A stretch of DNA of 64,000 nucleotides from Bombiscardovia nodaiensis (GCA_033127725.1 AP026798.1:496001-560000); one strand, 5' to 3'. Positions 37,269-48,555 are shown, counted from the stretch's first letter. Program-made: numbers and translations. Notes: generated by a model not told the origin, from the sequence alone.

Positions 37269-40139
37269 GTGCCCAAAGCGCGCGTGTATGAATTAGCCAA
37301 GGAGCTTGGCGTAGATAGTAAGACCGTATTAGGTAAGCTCAAAGAAATGGGCGAGTTCGTCAAGTCAGCATCGTCCACCGTAGAGGCGCCTGTGGTGCGT
37401 CGTCTCAAGAATGCTTTTCCCCAGCCAGACCAGCAGGCTGGAAATCAAAAGGCTGGTCAATCCACACCCAAGTCCGCTCCAAAGGCTGCCAGTAAAGCGG
37501 CCACTACGGCGGCAGATACACATGTCAGCACGCCACAGCCTGCTGCCAGCAAGCCGACGGAGACTACGATCGCCAGCCACCAGACTACAGCTCCTGCTCC
37601 CGCCCAAAGCGCTCCCAGGGCACACAAGCCACAGGCAGCACCAGCTGCTGCCGAACCAGCGCAGCCAGCAGAGCATAAGTTCCCCACTCCGGGAGCTAAC
37701 AAGCGGCCGTCAGCAGCTAAGCCAGCTGCCCACCACCCCGGTCCTGCACGTCAGCGCTCTGAGCAGGAAGCCCAACAGCGGCCCCAACAAGGGCAGGGTG
37801 CACGACCTGCTGCGCCAGGAGCTCACCCAGGGCCACACTCGGCGGCCAAGCCCGGTGCCAGGAAGCAGGCCAATGCGCCGCGTCCAGGCAACAACCCCTT
37901 CAGTCGTAAGCAGGGAATGAGGGCTCCTATGCCCAGCGACATCCCTCGCCCACACCCTATGGCCAAGCCCACTGTTGGTGACGGTCACCGCGGTGGAGGC
38001 GGCCGTGGACACTTCCGCAATGGGCGTCCGGGTCAGGGTACCGGTCGGCCCACCCAGTGGGGTCACAGCAGGACTGGCGCTGGTGCAGGTACCGGTGCGC
38101 GCCCAGGGCAGGGCGGCGGCAACCGCTTCGGCGCTGGTGCAGGTGCTGGAGCAGGTAGCAACTTCCAGCCTTCCGGTCCAAGCGGGCACAGTCACGGCCA
38201 TGGAGGCGCAGCAGGTGCCTTCGGTCGCCAGGGAGGCAAGTCTTCCAAGGCCCGCAAGAATCGCATGGCTAAGCGCCATGAGTATGAGGAGATGAAAGCA
38301 CCTACTATCGGTGGCGTGCGCATCCCCGCTGGCAACGGGCAAACCGTCAAGTTGAGGCAGGGGGCGACCCTGTCGGATTTGGCCGAGAAGATTAACGTCA
38401 ACCCCGCTGCTCTGGTCACTGTGCTCTTCCACCTGGGCGAAATGGCTACAGCCACGCAGTCCCTGGACGAGGCCACTTTTGAGATTCTGGGCCAGGAAAT
38501 TGGCTGGAATATCAAGATTGTTTCGGCTGAGGAAGAGGATCGTGAGCTCCTCCAGCAGTTCGACATTGACCTGGATTCCGAGCAGGAAGACCAGGACGAC
38601 AAGGACTTGAAGCCGCGGCCGCCAGTGGTGACCGTGATGGGCCACGTTGACCATGGTAAGACCCGACTGCTCGACACGATTCGGAAGACCAACACTTCGG
38701 CACACGAGGCTGGCGGCATTACCCAGCGCATCGGTGCCTACCAGGTGACGGTGAACTTGGAGGGTGAACCTCGCAAGATTACCTTCCTCGATACCCCTGG
38801 CCACGAGGCCTTTACGGCTATGCGTGCCCGTGGTGCCGAGCTGACAGATGTGGCCATCCTGGTGGTGGCTGCCGACGACGGTGTGATGCCGCAGACCGTG
38901 GAAGCTATTAACCACGCTAAGGCAGCAGATGTACCCATCGTGGTGGCGGTCAACAAGATTGATGTGGAAGGCGCGAACCCCGAGAAGGTGCGCGGCCAGC
39001 TCACCGAGTTTGGCCTGGTCTCAGAAGAGTACGGCGGCGACACTATGTTCGTCGACATCTCCGCCAAGTTGGGCACGAACGTGGACAAGCTCCTGGAAGC
39101 TGTGCTCTTGACAGCCGACGCTGACTTGGACTTGCGGGCCAATCCCAACATGGACGCTCGCGGTGCCACCGTGGAAGCGCGCTTGGACAAGGGCCGTGGT
39201 GCTGTGGCAACAGTGCTCGTGCAGCAAGGCACCCTCCATGTGGGCGATGCTATCGTGGCCGGTTCGGCTTATGGTCGTGTGCGCGCCATGCTCGACGAGA
39301 ATGGCAAGCAGATGAAGGAAGCAGGCCCCTCAACACCTGTGCAGGTGCTGGGCTTGACGTCTGTGCCTACCGCTGGCGATGTCTTCATCGTGGCACCCGA
39401 GGACCGCACGGCCCGCCAGATTGCCGAGAAGCGTGAAGCTACGGCTCGCGCGGCTCAGCAGGCCAAGCGCCGCAAGGTCGTCTCCCTGGAGACCCTGAAC
39501 GAGCAGTTCGCCAAGTCCGAAGTGGACATGCTCAACATCGTCATCAAGGGCGACTCCTCCGGTTCTGTGGAAGCGCTGGAAGATTCCCTGATGAAGATCG
39601 AGGTGTCCGACGAGGTTGGCATCCAGGTCATCCACCGCGGCGTGGGCGCTATCACCCAGTCCGACGTGGACTTGGCTACTGTCGACAAGGCCGTGATTAT
39701 TGGTTTCAACGTCCGACCCAACCGGCAGGTGCAGGAGCTGGCCGACCAAGAGGGCGTGGAAATCAAGTACTACTCGGTCATCTACCAGGCCACCGAAGAC
39801 ATCGAGGCCGCCCTGAAGGGTATGCTCAAGCCGGAGTACGAGGAAGTCACGACCTCCCATTCGGAGATTCGCGAAATCTTCCGTTCCTCCAAGTTCGGCA
39901 ACATCGCAGGCGTTATGGTCCAAGATGGCACGGTCAAGCGTGGCACCAAGGCACGTATCTCCCGCGACGGAGTGGTTACCATCAACGACCTGGAGATTTC
40001 CACCCTGCGCCGTTTCAAGGACGACGTCAACGAGGTGTCCGAGGGCTACGAGGCTGGTATCAACCTGGGTGACTTCAACGACATCCAGCTGGGCGACATC
40101 ATCGAGACCTACGAGATGCAAGAAGTTGAGCGCAAGTAG
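37269..40139 (+). CDS. infB: Translation initiation factor IF-2
   Basis: The 956-residue protein, with a GTG start and AAGGAG upstream, has an IF2_N helical domain ([36 protein letters not shown]). A ~280-residue Ala/Pro/Gln then Gly/Arg-rich linker follows, then a second IF2_N-type domain ([27 protein letters not shown]). The G domain has [20 protein letters not shown] and NKIDVEG. Domains II, III and the fMet-tRNA-binding C-terminal domain complete it. IF-2 delivers initiator tRNA and promotes subunit joining. Confidence 0.98.
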   Translation: MPKARVYELAKELGVDSKTVLGKLKEMGEFVKSASSTVEAPVVRRLKNAFPQPDQQAGNQKAGQSTPKSAPKAASKAATTAADTHVSTPQPAASKPTETTIASHQTTAPAPAQSAPRAHKPQAAPAAAEPAQPAEHKFPTPGANKRPSAAKPAAHHPGPARQRSEQEAQQRPQQGQGARPAAPGAHPGPHSAAKPGARKQANAPRPGNNPFSRKQGMRAPMPSDIPRPHPMAKPTVGDGHRGGGGRGHFRNGRPGQGTGRPTQWGHSRTGAGAGTGARPGQGGGNRFGAGAGAGAGSNFQPSGPSGHSHGHGGAAGAFGRQGGKSSKARKNRMAKRHEYEEMKAPTIGGVRIPAGNGQTVKLRQGATLSDLAEKINVNPAALVTVLFHLGEMATATQSLDEATFEILGQEIGWNIKIVSAEEEDRELLQQFDIDLDSEQEDQDDKDLKPRPPVVTVMGHVDHGKTRLLDTIRKTNTSAHEAGGITQRIGAYQVTVNLEGEPRKITFLDTPGHEAFTAMRARGAELTDVAILVVAADDGVMPQTVEAINHAKAADVPIVVAVNKIDVEGANPEKVRGQLTEFGLVSEEYGGDTMFVDISAKLGTNVDKLLEAVLLTADADLDLRANPNMDARGATVEARLDKGRGAVATVLVQQGTLHVGDAIVAGSAYGRVRAMLDENGKQMKEAGPSTPVQVLGLTSVPTAGDVFIVAPEDRTARQIAEKREATARAAQQAKRRKVVSLETLNEQFAKSEVDMLNIVIKGDSSGSVEALEDSLMKIEVSDEVGIQVIHRGVGAITQSDVDLATVDKAVIIGFNVRPNRQVQELADQEGVEIKYYSVIYQATEDIEAALKGMLKPEYEEVTTSHSEIREIFRSSKFGNIAGVMVQDGTVKRGTKARISRDGVVTINDLEISTLRRFKDDVNEVSEGYEAGINLGDFNDIQLGDIIETYEMQEVERK

Positions 40140-40192
40140 GAGCTCGGGAAGTACGCAAGCAGCAGTGAAGATACAAGTAAAAGGAGTAGGCG

Positions 40193-40783
40193 ATGGCCTC
40201 TGGAATTAACCCAAGAGCTGTGAGAATTGCGGCCCTGATTCAGCGGGTTATCGCCTCCTCTCTTGAAGGCAAGATGCACGACAAGCGCCTGGACGGGGTC
40301 ACGATTACGGAAGTGCGCGTGACCAACGACCTGCAGATTGCCAAAGTTTACTGGACGCAGATTGGCAAGCCCGGGCACGAGGACGGCGAGCGGAAGCGGG
40401 CCCAGCAGGCGCTCCGCCAGGCCACGGGCCGCCTGCGCTCCCTGGTGGGGGCCAAGGCCGGGCTGCGACTCACGCCCAACCTGCGGTTCATTTACGACGA
40501 AGTGCCCTCACAGGCTACCGAAATTGAGGATGTACTGACGATTGCGCAGAAGCGCGACCAAGAGTTGGAAGCAGCGAGGGCCAACGCCCAGTACGCCGGC
40601 GACCCTGATCCTTACCGCCACGACGATGACGAAGCCGATGAGTCCGATGAGGACAATGAGTCTGACGAGATTGGTGAGACTGGCGAGACCGGCGATAGAG
40701 CTGCATCCGAAGCCAGTGAGCCAGACGGGTCCGAGGACACTGCAGAGTATGAGCCTGAAGGAGAGCAAACTCCTCTCGCCTGA
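40193..40783 (+). CDS. rbfA: Ribosome-binding factor A
   Basis: The KH-fold core (~125 residues: RAVRIAALIQRVIASSLEGKMHDKRLDGVTITEVRVTNDLQIAKVYW; LRLTPNLRFIYDEVPSQATEIEDVL) assists 16S maturation of 30S subunits. A ~65-residue highly acidic tail (DDDEADESDEDNESDE and so on) makes it 196 residues versus ~130 in E. coli. AAAAGGAG precedes the ATG. It is co-directional with infB (53-bp gap). Confidence 0.96.
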   Translation: MASGINPRAVRIAALIQRVIASSLEGKMHDKRLDGVTITEVRVTNDLQIAKVYWTQIGKPGHEDGERKRAQQALRQATGRLRSLVGAKAGLRLTPNLRFIYDEVPSQATEIEDVLTIAQKRDQELEAARANAQYAGDPDPYRHDDDEADESDEDNESDEIGETGETGDRAASEASEPDGSEDTAEYEPEGEQTPLA

Positions 40784-40880
40784 GAACGTATGAGGGCTGG
40801 CCATTGGCGGAGGGCGCCGGGCCAGCCCTCATTCTGTAAGATACGCGCGTCCGAGAAAAGACAGGAAAACTGGCAGGTTG

Positions 40881-41933
40881 ATGAAGAGCGGAATACTGAT
40901 AGTAGACAAACCCCAGGGCGTTACCAGCCACGACCTGGTGGCTGCCGTTCGCGCCCGTCTGGGCCTGCGCAGGGTGGGGCACGCCGGTACCCTAGACCCC
41001 ATGGCGACGGGCGTGCTGGTGATTGGCTTTGGGCAGGCTACCAGGCTCCTGAACGCCATCGTGGGCCATGACAAGACCTATGAAGCCACTATCCGCTTGG
41101 GGCAGGCCACGGACACCGACGACGCTGACGGGCACTTACTCCCCCCTGAGCCAGGAGCAGGGGAGCGGATCCAAGAGCTGAGCCAGGGCCAAATCGAGGC
41201 AGCCATTGCCCATTACACTGGCGACATTGAGCAAGTGCCCAACGCTTACTCGGCCATCAAAGTGCACGGGCAGCGGGCATACGACCTCGCCCGGCAAGGA
41301 CAGGCCGTTGAGCTCAAGGCCCGCACGATTACGGTCAGCGAATACAAGCTCCTTCGGCTCACCCGCACGCGGGCACAGGTTAGCTTGGATGACCCTAGCA
41401 AGGAGAGTGCCGAGCAGGAGGACGCGAGTCAGCCGGTCATTGACTTGCAGGTGCGCGTCTCCTGCTCGTCGGGTACCTATATCCGTGCTCTGGGCCGAGA
41501 TTTAGGCGCTGAGCTGGGTGTGGGCGGTCACCTGACCAGGTTGCGACGGGTGCGCGTAGGGCGCTTCGATTTAAGCAATCCAGCGCTCGCCGCCCGCGTA
41601 ATCACCGCACATGTGGTAGAGCACACCTTCACCGACCGCCAGGGGCAGGTGCAGACGCGAAATAAGGCCATGCTGGACCAGGATAGGGCGGAAATCCAAG
41701 CGCGCGCCCTGGGCCTGGTAGACGGCGCGAAACTGACCATGCCCACGCTCGCTGTGAGCTCCGAGCAGGCCCAGGAGCTGGAGCACGGCCAATTCCTGCC
41801 TCTGAGCATTACGGAGCCCACAGCGGCCATTTTGACCGGCACAGACGGCAGTGAGCAGCTGGTGGGACTCTTAGAGCCGCGCGGCAGCCACAGCGCTAAG
41901 CCTTCAGCCGTGTTCGCCTTGGCAAATGAGTAA
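40881..41933 (+). CDS. truB: tRNA pseudouridine(55) synthase
   Basis: TruB makes Psi55 in the T-loop of tRNAs. The ~350 residues contain GILIVDKPQGVTSHDLVAAVRARLGLRRVGHAGTLDPMATGVLVIGFGQATRL with the catalytic Asp in GTLDPMATG. Also visible are AYSAIKVHGQRAYDLAR, CSSGTYIRALGRDLGAELGVGGHLTRLRR, and a C-terminal PUA-like region. A small acidic insertion lies near residues 170-190. ATG 40881 is chosen over a TTG immediately before it. Confidence 0.96.
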   Translation: MKSGILIVDKPQGVTSHDLVAAVRARLGLRRVGHAGTLDPMATGVLVIGFGQATRLLNAIVGHDKTYEATIRLGQATDTDDADGHLLPPEPGAGERIQELSQGQIEAAIAHYTGDIEQVPNAYSAIKVHGQRAYDLARQGQAVELKARTITVSEYKLLRLTRTRAQVSLDDPSKESAEQEDASQPVIDLQVRVSCSSGTYIRALGRDLGAELGVGGHLTRLRRVRVGRFDLSNPALAARVITAHVVEHTFTDRQGQVQTRNKAMLDQDRAEIQARALGLVDGAKLTMPTLAVSSEQAQELEHGQFLPLSITEPTAAILTGTDGSEQLVGLLEPRGSHSAKPSAVFALANE

Positions 41934-41982
41934 ATGCGCGCGATACTAGCGGGTAGAGCCCAGTAGAGCAGATAGGACACAG

Positions 41983-43305
41983 ATGAAAGTCAGCAGACTA
42001 GAACCAGACTTGAGCGGGATTGTAAACTGGCCCACGCTGAGCACCACCAAAAAAAGCGTCGTAACCGTCGGTGTGTTCGACGGCATGCACCGAGGCCACC
42101 AATCTCTGATTAAGCGAGTAGTGGAGCTCGCCCGCCAGCAAGGCGACTACGCGGTCGTCGTCATGTTCGACCCCAGCCCCAAGCAAGTACACTCCTATGC
42201 GGACGCTCACTCGGGCGCGGACCTGCCTTCCGGCGAGGCAGCACAGGACAGGGACGAGCTCATGCCAGAGCGTGAACGCCTACGCATCATGCGGGAACTG
42301 GGGGTGGACTGGGTGCTCAGCGTGCAATACACGCTCGCCTTCGCTGCCAAATCCTTCCGCTTCTTCCTGGGCGCGCTCGTGGGCAAAATTGGCATGAGCA
42401 CACTGGTACTGGGCCAAGATGCCACTATGGGAGCTGGGCGGGCTGGCAACGTGGAAGCTATCGAGCGCCTGGCCGAAGCCACGGGCGTGTTCACGCTGGA
42501 CATTGTGGACGACGCGGGCCCCGGCTACACCTGGGTGCCCGGGGAGATTGAACCCCAGGCTCCCGCGGGCGCAGGTGAGCCAGGAGATCCGTTAGAGGGC
42601 ATGAACAAGGCTGAGCTGCGGGCTTGGACCAAGGCGCACCAGTGCAAGAAAGTGCGTATCTGGAGCTCTACGAATGTGCGCTACCTGCTAGCTAGCGGGC
42701 GGGCGAGTGAAGCCGCTGCGATTTTGGGACATGCGCACGCTGTCGAAGGCGAAGTGGTCCACGGCGAGCAGCGGGGGCGCGAGCTGGGCTATCCTACAGC
42801 CAATATTTCTGAGGATTATGAGGGTTACATGCCGGTAGACGGTGTCTACGCTGGCTGGCTCGTGGACCTAGGGCCTAGCGAGGCTGCCGCGTCTGCAGGA
42901 GCTGGTGCTGCCGGGGTTTCTGGTGCTGTTAGCGGCTCGACTGCATCGGGCGGCGCTGACGGAACGAGCGCGGCGGACGGCGGTCTCGAGACCGTGACCT
43001 TCTCCAGCGCGGGCAAAGACGCGCGTCTGGCCCCGGGTTCGCCCTGGCGGTGGCCGGCAGACATCTCTATCGGCAGCAAGGAGACCTTCGCAGGCGAAGG
43101 GCAGCAGTACGAGCGCGTGCTAGAAGTCAACGCCATCGTCGGAGACGACTGGCTAGACCTCTACGGTCACCGGGTGCGGGTCGAATTCCTGGCCTACCTG
43201 CGGCCTCAAGCCAAATTCGCCAGCGGAGAGGCGCTGTCCGCCCAGCTTCAGCAAGACGCCGCCGACTCCCTGCGCTTAGCTCGCCAGGCCGAGGCTGGCT
43301 CGTAG
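41983..43305 (+). CDS. ribF: Bifunctional riboflavin kinase / FAD synthetase
   Basis: RibF phosphorylates riboflavin to FMN and adenylates it to FAD. The N-terminal FMN adenylyltransferase domain shows GVFDGMHRGHQSLIKRV and ... FFLGALVGKIGMSTLVLGQDATMGAGRAGNVE. The riboflavin kinase domain shows HAVEGEVVHGEQRGRELGYPTANI and later WLDLYGHRVRVEFLAYLRP. It is 440 residues versus ~310 typical. The extra length is an Ala/Gly/Ser-rich insertion (~residues 296-345) inside the kinase domain plus smaller loops. It ends the nusA-infB-rbfA-truB-ribF run. Confidence 0.95.
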   Translation: MKVSRLEPDLSGIVNWPTLSTTKKSVVTVGVFDGMHRGHQSLIKRVVELARQQGDYAVVVMFDPSPKQVHSYADAHSGADLPSGEAAQDRDELMPERERLRIMRELGVDWVLSVQYTLAFAAKSFRFFLGALVGKIGMSTLVLGQDATMGAGRAGNVEAIERLAEATGVFTLDIVDDAGPGYTWVPGEIEPQAPAGAGEPGDPLEGMNKAELRAWTKAHQCKKVRIWSSTNVRYLLASGRASEAAAILGHAHAVEGEVVHGEQRGRELGYPTANISEDYEGYMPVDGVYAGWLVDLGPSEAAASAGAGAAGVSGAVSGSTASGGADGTSAADGGLETVTFSSAGKDARLAPGSPWRWPADISIGSKETFAGEGQQYERVLEVNAIVGDDWLDLYGHRVRVEFLAYLRPQAKFASGEALSAQLQQDAADSLRLARQAEAGS

Positions 43306-43404
43306 CCCAAACTGGTCATAACCTGTTCGTTAGTTTTGACTCTCGTATGGACTGCCATTAAGTTGGGCTTATGCGAACGTCGGCTATCCAAGGGAGCGTC
43401 AGCC

Positions 43405-43662
43405 ATGCTGCAAATTACTCTTACTTATCATCAGGAGCTGTCACCGGTGGGCACTTGGTGGGCTGATTCGCCGGATATGCCCGGGTTTTATGCCGCTGGC
43501 AATACGCTAGAAGAAACGCGAGTTCAGGCTATAGAAGGTGTTCAGGCCAGCCGCAAAGTTGACCGTATTACTGATCGTGTGACCGTGCTGGAACTTGATG
43601 AGCAGGGCCGGCCACTTGTTACAGCAGCAAATGCACAGCGGGCATCTTTTGAATACGCTTAA
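43405..43662 (+). CDS. HicB-like antitoxin-family protein, solitary
   Basis: The 85-residue product (ITLTYHQELSPVGTWWADSPDMPGFYAAGNTLEETRVQAIEGVQ) has the partial RNase-H-like fold signature of HicB: a beta-strand pair, 'SPDMPGFYAAGNTLEE', then an amphipathic helix. No HicA toxin (a ~60-residue dsRBD-like protein with a catalytic His) is encoded within several hundred bases. The chosen ATG has GGGAG eight bases upstream; the frame could extend to 43336 but without support. It may be an orphan antitoxin or a HicB-like regulator. Confidence 0.75.
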   Translation: MLQITLTYHQELSPVGTWWADSPDMPGFYAAGNTLEETRVQAIEGVQASRKVDRITDRVTVLELDEQGRPLVTAANAQRASFEYA

Positions 43663-43953
43663 AATGCGCATAGCAATTGGTTAAAGTTTTCTTAGAACAT
43701 GGTAATAGCGTAGGTTAGGCGCTTACACCAGATGCCAACCTGTAATGTTAGATATTTGTTTATCCAGAGATCATACGCGTGATTGTTTTGGCTTGAGCAT
43801 TGGTTTGTGCACTGTTCCAATGCTTAGTGTTACCTGTGTGCTGATTGCTGCGTTTGGCCTTTTGGAGCGCTGTTGATGGGGTTGGAGCAGCTCAGCTTGG
43901 GGAGTGGGGCATCGTTTTACCATGGCAATCAGATAGGGCTTGAGCGAATGCTG
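43663..43953. other. Gene-free stretch between the hicB-like gene and the RCC1 gene
   Basis: This ~290-bp convergent region is AT-richer than its surroundings. It contains one 8-bp hairpin (AGCATTGG 43796-43803 with CCAATGCT 43817-43824), without a T-tract. No coding frame is credible. Confidence 0.5.
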
Positions 43954-46900
43954 CTAGGGGAGGGGATTGACTCGCACAGACTGGGCTAAGCGCTTGCGAT
44001 GCTGGGAGAGCTGGTGGGCCGCGTAGGCGCAGGCGCTCAAGCAGGTGAGTGCCAGGAGGAGGGTACCAGCTTGCCTGTGGAGAGGTATCGTTCCGGCACC
44101 GGGAAGTGTGTAGAAGGTATAGTAGAGGAAGCCGGACGCGATGTTGAAATCCGGTTGAGCGACGCCCGCTATTTTCCAGTGGATGTTGACCGGAACGTGT
44201 CCGTCAACATGACTGGGAGTTTTGCCGGTCCATTCCTCGCGCGGCCTGTTGTAGGTGGGGACACAAGTATGGAGGTTGTCTCCGAACTCAACGCTGGAGA
44301 TGGTGACTTTTCCGGTTTGAAGCGGCATCACAGGGGTGGAGTTGACATTGAAGTCAGTAGTGTCGTTGCCCAGCTCACCGTACGTGTTGCACCCCCAGAC
44401 GTGGATGCGGCCTAGCGAGTCTAAGGCCATAGAATAATAGGTGCCTACACTGATTTGAGATATAGTGACACCGTTCAAACTGCCACCGGCGGCAATTACG
44501 GGCGTGGGATTGGGAGTCATTGAGGAGCTGTTAGTCGCGGTGCCGAGCTGACCCCAGTAGTTATTGCCCCAGACGTGGATCCGGCCTTGTGCGTCGAGAG
44601 CCATGGAATTTGAGTTGTCTGCGCTGACTTGCGTGACAATAACACCGTTCAAACTGCCGCTGTTGACAATAGTGGACGAAGGATTGGCAGATTCTATGGT
44701 GTTGTTAATGGGGTTGCCCAACTCGCCGTTGTAGTTGTTTCCCCAGGCGTGGATGTGGCCTTGCGTGTCTAAGGCCAGAGAGTGGCTGGATCCTCCGTCA
44801 ATCTGCTTGATGGTTGCCCCGCTAAGGCTGCCGCTGGCAATGATGGCTGGCGTTGGATTGGCAATGTCTGTGCCGTTGTGAGTTGTGGTTCCGAGTTGAC
44901 CGTAGCGATTGTTTCCCCAGGCGTGGATGTGGCCTTGCGTGTCTAAGGCCAGAGAGTGGCTGGCTCCTGCGCCTATCTGGGTGATGGTTGCCCCGCTGAG
45001 GCTGCCGCTGTTGACAAGTGTGGGTGTGGGATTGGCAGCGTTTAAGTTGTTGTTAGCGGTATTTCCAAGCTCTCCCGAGAAATTCGAACCCCATGCGTAA
45101 ACGTGGCCTTGATTATCTAAGGCCAGCGAATGGTCGGATCCAGCGCTGACTTGAGTCATAGCGCCAGCAGGTAGGCTACCGGTGGTGATCTTGCGAGGTC
45201 GTAACGACTGAGCTACGCTGTCGCCCAATTCGCCGTATGTGTTGTCTCCCCATGCATACACATTGTGGTCGTCGCCCAGCGCAAGTGAAAAGTTACTGTA
45301 CCCTCCTGCGCTCACTTGAATGAAGTGTACGCCGTCCGGAACGAGTACTCGGGAAGGCGTTTGTATGTTGTTTCGTGTGCCATCGCCTAGCTGGCCGTAT
45401 GCGTTGCTCCCCCAGGCGTACGTGTTGCCGTCCGAGCCGATAGCTAAGACATGGGTACTTCCAGTGCTGATTTGGGTGAATCGGAGAGTTGTGGGCTGAT
45501 GATCAGCCTTGATGGTGACGGGAGTGTTGCCTGTTACGGGGCCGCTGATAGGGGTCATGGTGAACGAGTAGTAGTTCCAGTGGGCCGTGAGGGTTAGGGG
45601 TCCGGTTACGGGGTCGGCTAGGTTCCAGGGGCTGCCGTCGGCCTTGAACCAGCCGGTGAACTGGTGTCCTGCCCAGGTTGGGTCGGTGGGCCAGGTGATG
45701 GGGTCGCCGCTCATGACTTCTTGATAGCCGGGGCCAGTGGCTTGACCACTCCCCTCACCCAGGTCAAAGTCCACCCGGTAGGTGCCTTTATATTCGTAGT
45801 GGAGGGTGACGGTTTCTGTGGGGCTTGTTTCGACCGGAAGGGGATTGTAAATTACGGTTCCAACGAGTAGGCCTCCGCAGTGGTACGTGACGGTTACAGG
45901 AACTATGCCTGCAGGGTGTGAAGGTACGGGCATTTCCCAGGAACCGGTGGCAGTATCGACAGTTTTTTGACTGACAGGGCTCCCGTCGAAATTGACAGAG
46001 TCAATCACGTACAGGGAATTTCCTGTACGTACGGGTACAAATGACCAGCGTGCTTGAGTAGAGACATCGCCAAGCTGGCCATAGCCGTTGTGTCCCCAAG
46101 CGTGTATCTTACCGTTTTGATCGATAACTAATGAACTCTCACTGTCGCAGGCGCTGCTGCTGAGGCTGGCTACCTTAACATTTGCTAGAGTTCCAGTGGT
46201 AACTTGTGTAGGTATTGGGCTAGCAACATTAACACTGCCGTTGATGTTTCCTAAGCCGAGTCGTCCTTGGTAGGTGTTGCCCCACGTGTGGACGTGACCT
46301 TGGCTGTCTAGTGCAACAGAGAAATCTACATTTCCACTCATTTGAGTGATGGTGACATTGGCTATGCTTCCTGAGCTAATGAGTGTGGGTGTCGGATTCC
46401 AAATGTCAAGTCCAACGTTTACAGCGTTACCCAGTTCTCCGTAAAAATTCATGCCCCAGCTATGTAAGTGCCCTTGAGTGTCTAGGGCCATGAGGTGACC
46501 GTCGCCTGCGCTAATGCGGGTAATAGTAGCGTTGGTTAGGCTACCAGTATTGAGCAGTGAGGGAGTTGGGTTTTTGACAGTGACTCCGCTCCCGTCGTGA
46601 TAACCTCCCCACGTGTGGACGTGCCCCTGATTATCTAGAGCCAAAGAATAAGCTGAGCCTGCGCTGATTTGTGTGATGGTGGCGTTGGCTAAACTACCAG
46701 AGTTAACAAGTACTGGAGTCGGATTTTGACTTAAGAATCCGTTATTGACACCAAGTACCCCGAATTCGTTATCACCCCATGCGTGGACGTGTCCATGATT
46801 GTCAAGAGCCATAGCATAATCAGCACCTGCGCTGATGCTGGTGATGGTGGCACCAGCAAGGCTGCCGGAGGTAATCTTGACTGGTGTTGGATTGGGGTCC

Positions 46901-47457
46901 CCGCTGACCATGTTGGTGGAATTGCCTAGTTCGCCGTAAAGATTCCTGCCGAATGCGTAGACGCAGTGGTCGTCGCCGAGCGCTAGCGAGTATTGGAAAC
47001 CTGCGCTGACTTGGGTGAAATGTACTCCTGGAGGAGTTTTTACTCGGAGAGGACGCACCCAACCGTGGTCGATTGGGCCTCTGCTGTTTACCATGCTGCT
47101 GCCGGTGCCAAGCGTTCCGTACATGTCCCATCCCCAGGCATAGGTGTCACCATCTGAGGCAATTGCCAAGGAATGGGCAAAACCAGAAGCGGTTTGGGTA
47201 AAGGTCATACCATCGAGGGCTCCGGCGGGCTTTAACGTGGTATTCGGGTTCGTGCTTCTGTTTGCTAAGCCTCTGGAGGGGGAGAGGGAGAAACCGTCTA
47301 CGGCATCCGTGTTGCTGCCACCGCGCAAGAGAGCGCTTGAATTTCCTTGCGGGGCTGGGTCGGCTGCCGCTGGGCGCGTCAGTTGGGTAGCTCCACCTCC
47401 TAGGATCAGTAGAGCTAGTGCTAGCACTGCGGAGCTGGCGGCACGGAAACTACGCAT
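43954..47457 (-). CDS. Secreted RCC1-repeat surface protein with InlB-type repeat and LPGAG anchor-like tail
   Basis: This ~1167-residue protein starts with a signal peptide (MRSFRAASSAVLALALLILGGGATQ, cleavage after ATRPAAA-type sequence). There are two blocks of RCC1/ATS1 repeats, each unit reading '.ITQISAG..HSLALD.QGH.HAWG.N.YGELG' (about residues 45-480 and 655-1040). Between them lies an InlB B-repeat/Flg_new domain (about 560-630: YRVDFDLGEGSGQ..GHQFTGWFKADGSPW..LTAHW). The C-terminus has LPGAG (about 1119), then a hydrophobic segment (GTLLLALTCLSACAYAAH) and a basic tail (HRKR), a sortase-like sorting signal with a variant motif. Likely a wall-anchored beta-propeller adhesin. ATG 47457 is preferred; a TTG at 47490 lies upstream. 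Confidence 0.9.
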   Translation of the reverse strand: MRSFRAASSAVLALALLILGGGATQLTRPAAADPAPQGNSSALLRGGSNTDAVDGFSLSPSRGLANRSTNPNTTLKPAGALDGMTFTQTASGFAHSLAIASDGDTYAWGWDMYGTLGTGSSMVNSRGPIDHGWVRPLRVKTPPGVHFTQVSAGFQYSLALGDDHCVYAFGRNLYGELGNSTNMVSGDPNPTPVKITSGSLAGATITSISAGADYAMALDNHGHVHAWGDNEFGVLGVNNGFLSQNPTPVLVNSGSLANATITQISAGSAYSLALDNQGHVHTWGGYHDGSGVTVKNPTPSLLNTGSLTNATITRISAGDGHLMALDTQGHLHSWGMNFYGELGNAVNVGLDIWNPTPTLISSGSIANVTITQMSGNVDFSVALDSQGHVHTWGNTYQGRLGLGNINGSVNVASPIPTQVTTGTLANVKVASLSSSACDSESSLVIDQNGKIHAWGHNGYGQLGDVSTQARWSFVPVRTGNSLYVIDSVNFDGSPVSQKTVDTATGSWEMPVPSHPAGIVPVTVTYHCGGLLVGTVIYNPLPVETSPTETVTLHYEYKGTYRVDFDLGEGSGQATGPGYQEVMSGDPITWPTDPTWAGHQFTGWFKADGSPWNLADPVTGPLTLTAHWNYYSFTMTPISGPVTGNTPVTIKADHQPTTLRFTQISTGSTHVLAIGSDGNTYAWGSNAYGQLGDGTRNNIQTPSRVLVPDGVHFIQVSAGGYSNFSLALGDDHNVYAWGDNTYGELGDSVAQSLRPRKITTGSLPAGAMTQVSAGSDHSLALDNQGHVYAWGSNFSGELGNTANNNLNAANPTPTLVNSGSLSGATITQIGAGASHSLALDTQGHIHAWGNNRYGQLGTTTHNGTDIANPTPAIIASGSLSGATIKQIDGGSSHSLALDTQGHIHAWGNNYNGELGNPINNTIESANPSSTIVNSGSLNGVIVTQVSADNSNSMALDAQGRIHVWGNNYWGQLGTATNSSSMTPNPTPVIAAGGSLNGVTISQISVGTYYSMALDSLGRIHVWGCNTYGELGNDTTDFNVNSTPVMPLQTGKVTISSVEFGDNLHTCVPTYNRPREEWTGKTPSHVDGHVPVNIHWKIAGVAQPDFNIASGFLYYTFYTLPGAGTIPLHRQAGTLLLALTCLSACAYAAHQLSQHRKRLAQSVRVNPLP

Positions 47458-47674
47458 GTTCTCCCCAAGCGGACCCAAAGTGGAACTCAACTTGGAGCGG
47501 GCCCGTGTATTCAGTTGAAACTACCCTCTATGCCTTGCCTATCACCGGTAAATTCCCCAACCCAAGGGCGCGTAAAAGCATACTAGGTTTCTTATTTTAG
47601 CATAAGCATCCCGAGGCTGGGGAAAGCAAAGATGCCAAGAGGGTAGTTTGTTGAAGGGGGAGATACAGGAGGAA

Positions 47675-47727
47675 GCGCAGTTTGGACTAGCTTGTGCAGC
47701 TTTCTGCTGACTAGTCCCAAACTGCGC
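47675..47727 (-). terminator. Large hairpin ending the amino-acid ABC operon
   Basis: GCGCAGTTTGG-ACTAG pairs with CTAGT-C-CCAAACTGCGC (16 bp with one bulge). An inner GCAG/CTGC hairpin lies in the loop. The T-tract on the minus strand is poor. The remainder of 47458-47746 shows no gene. Confidence 0.75.
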
Positions 47728-47746
47728 AGTCGCTTACTGAGGGAAC

Positions 47747-48555
<809 letters not shown>

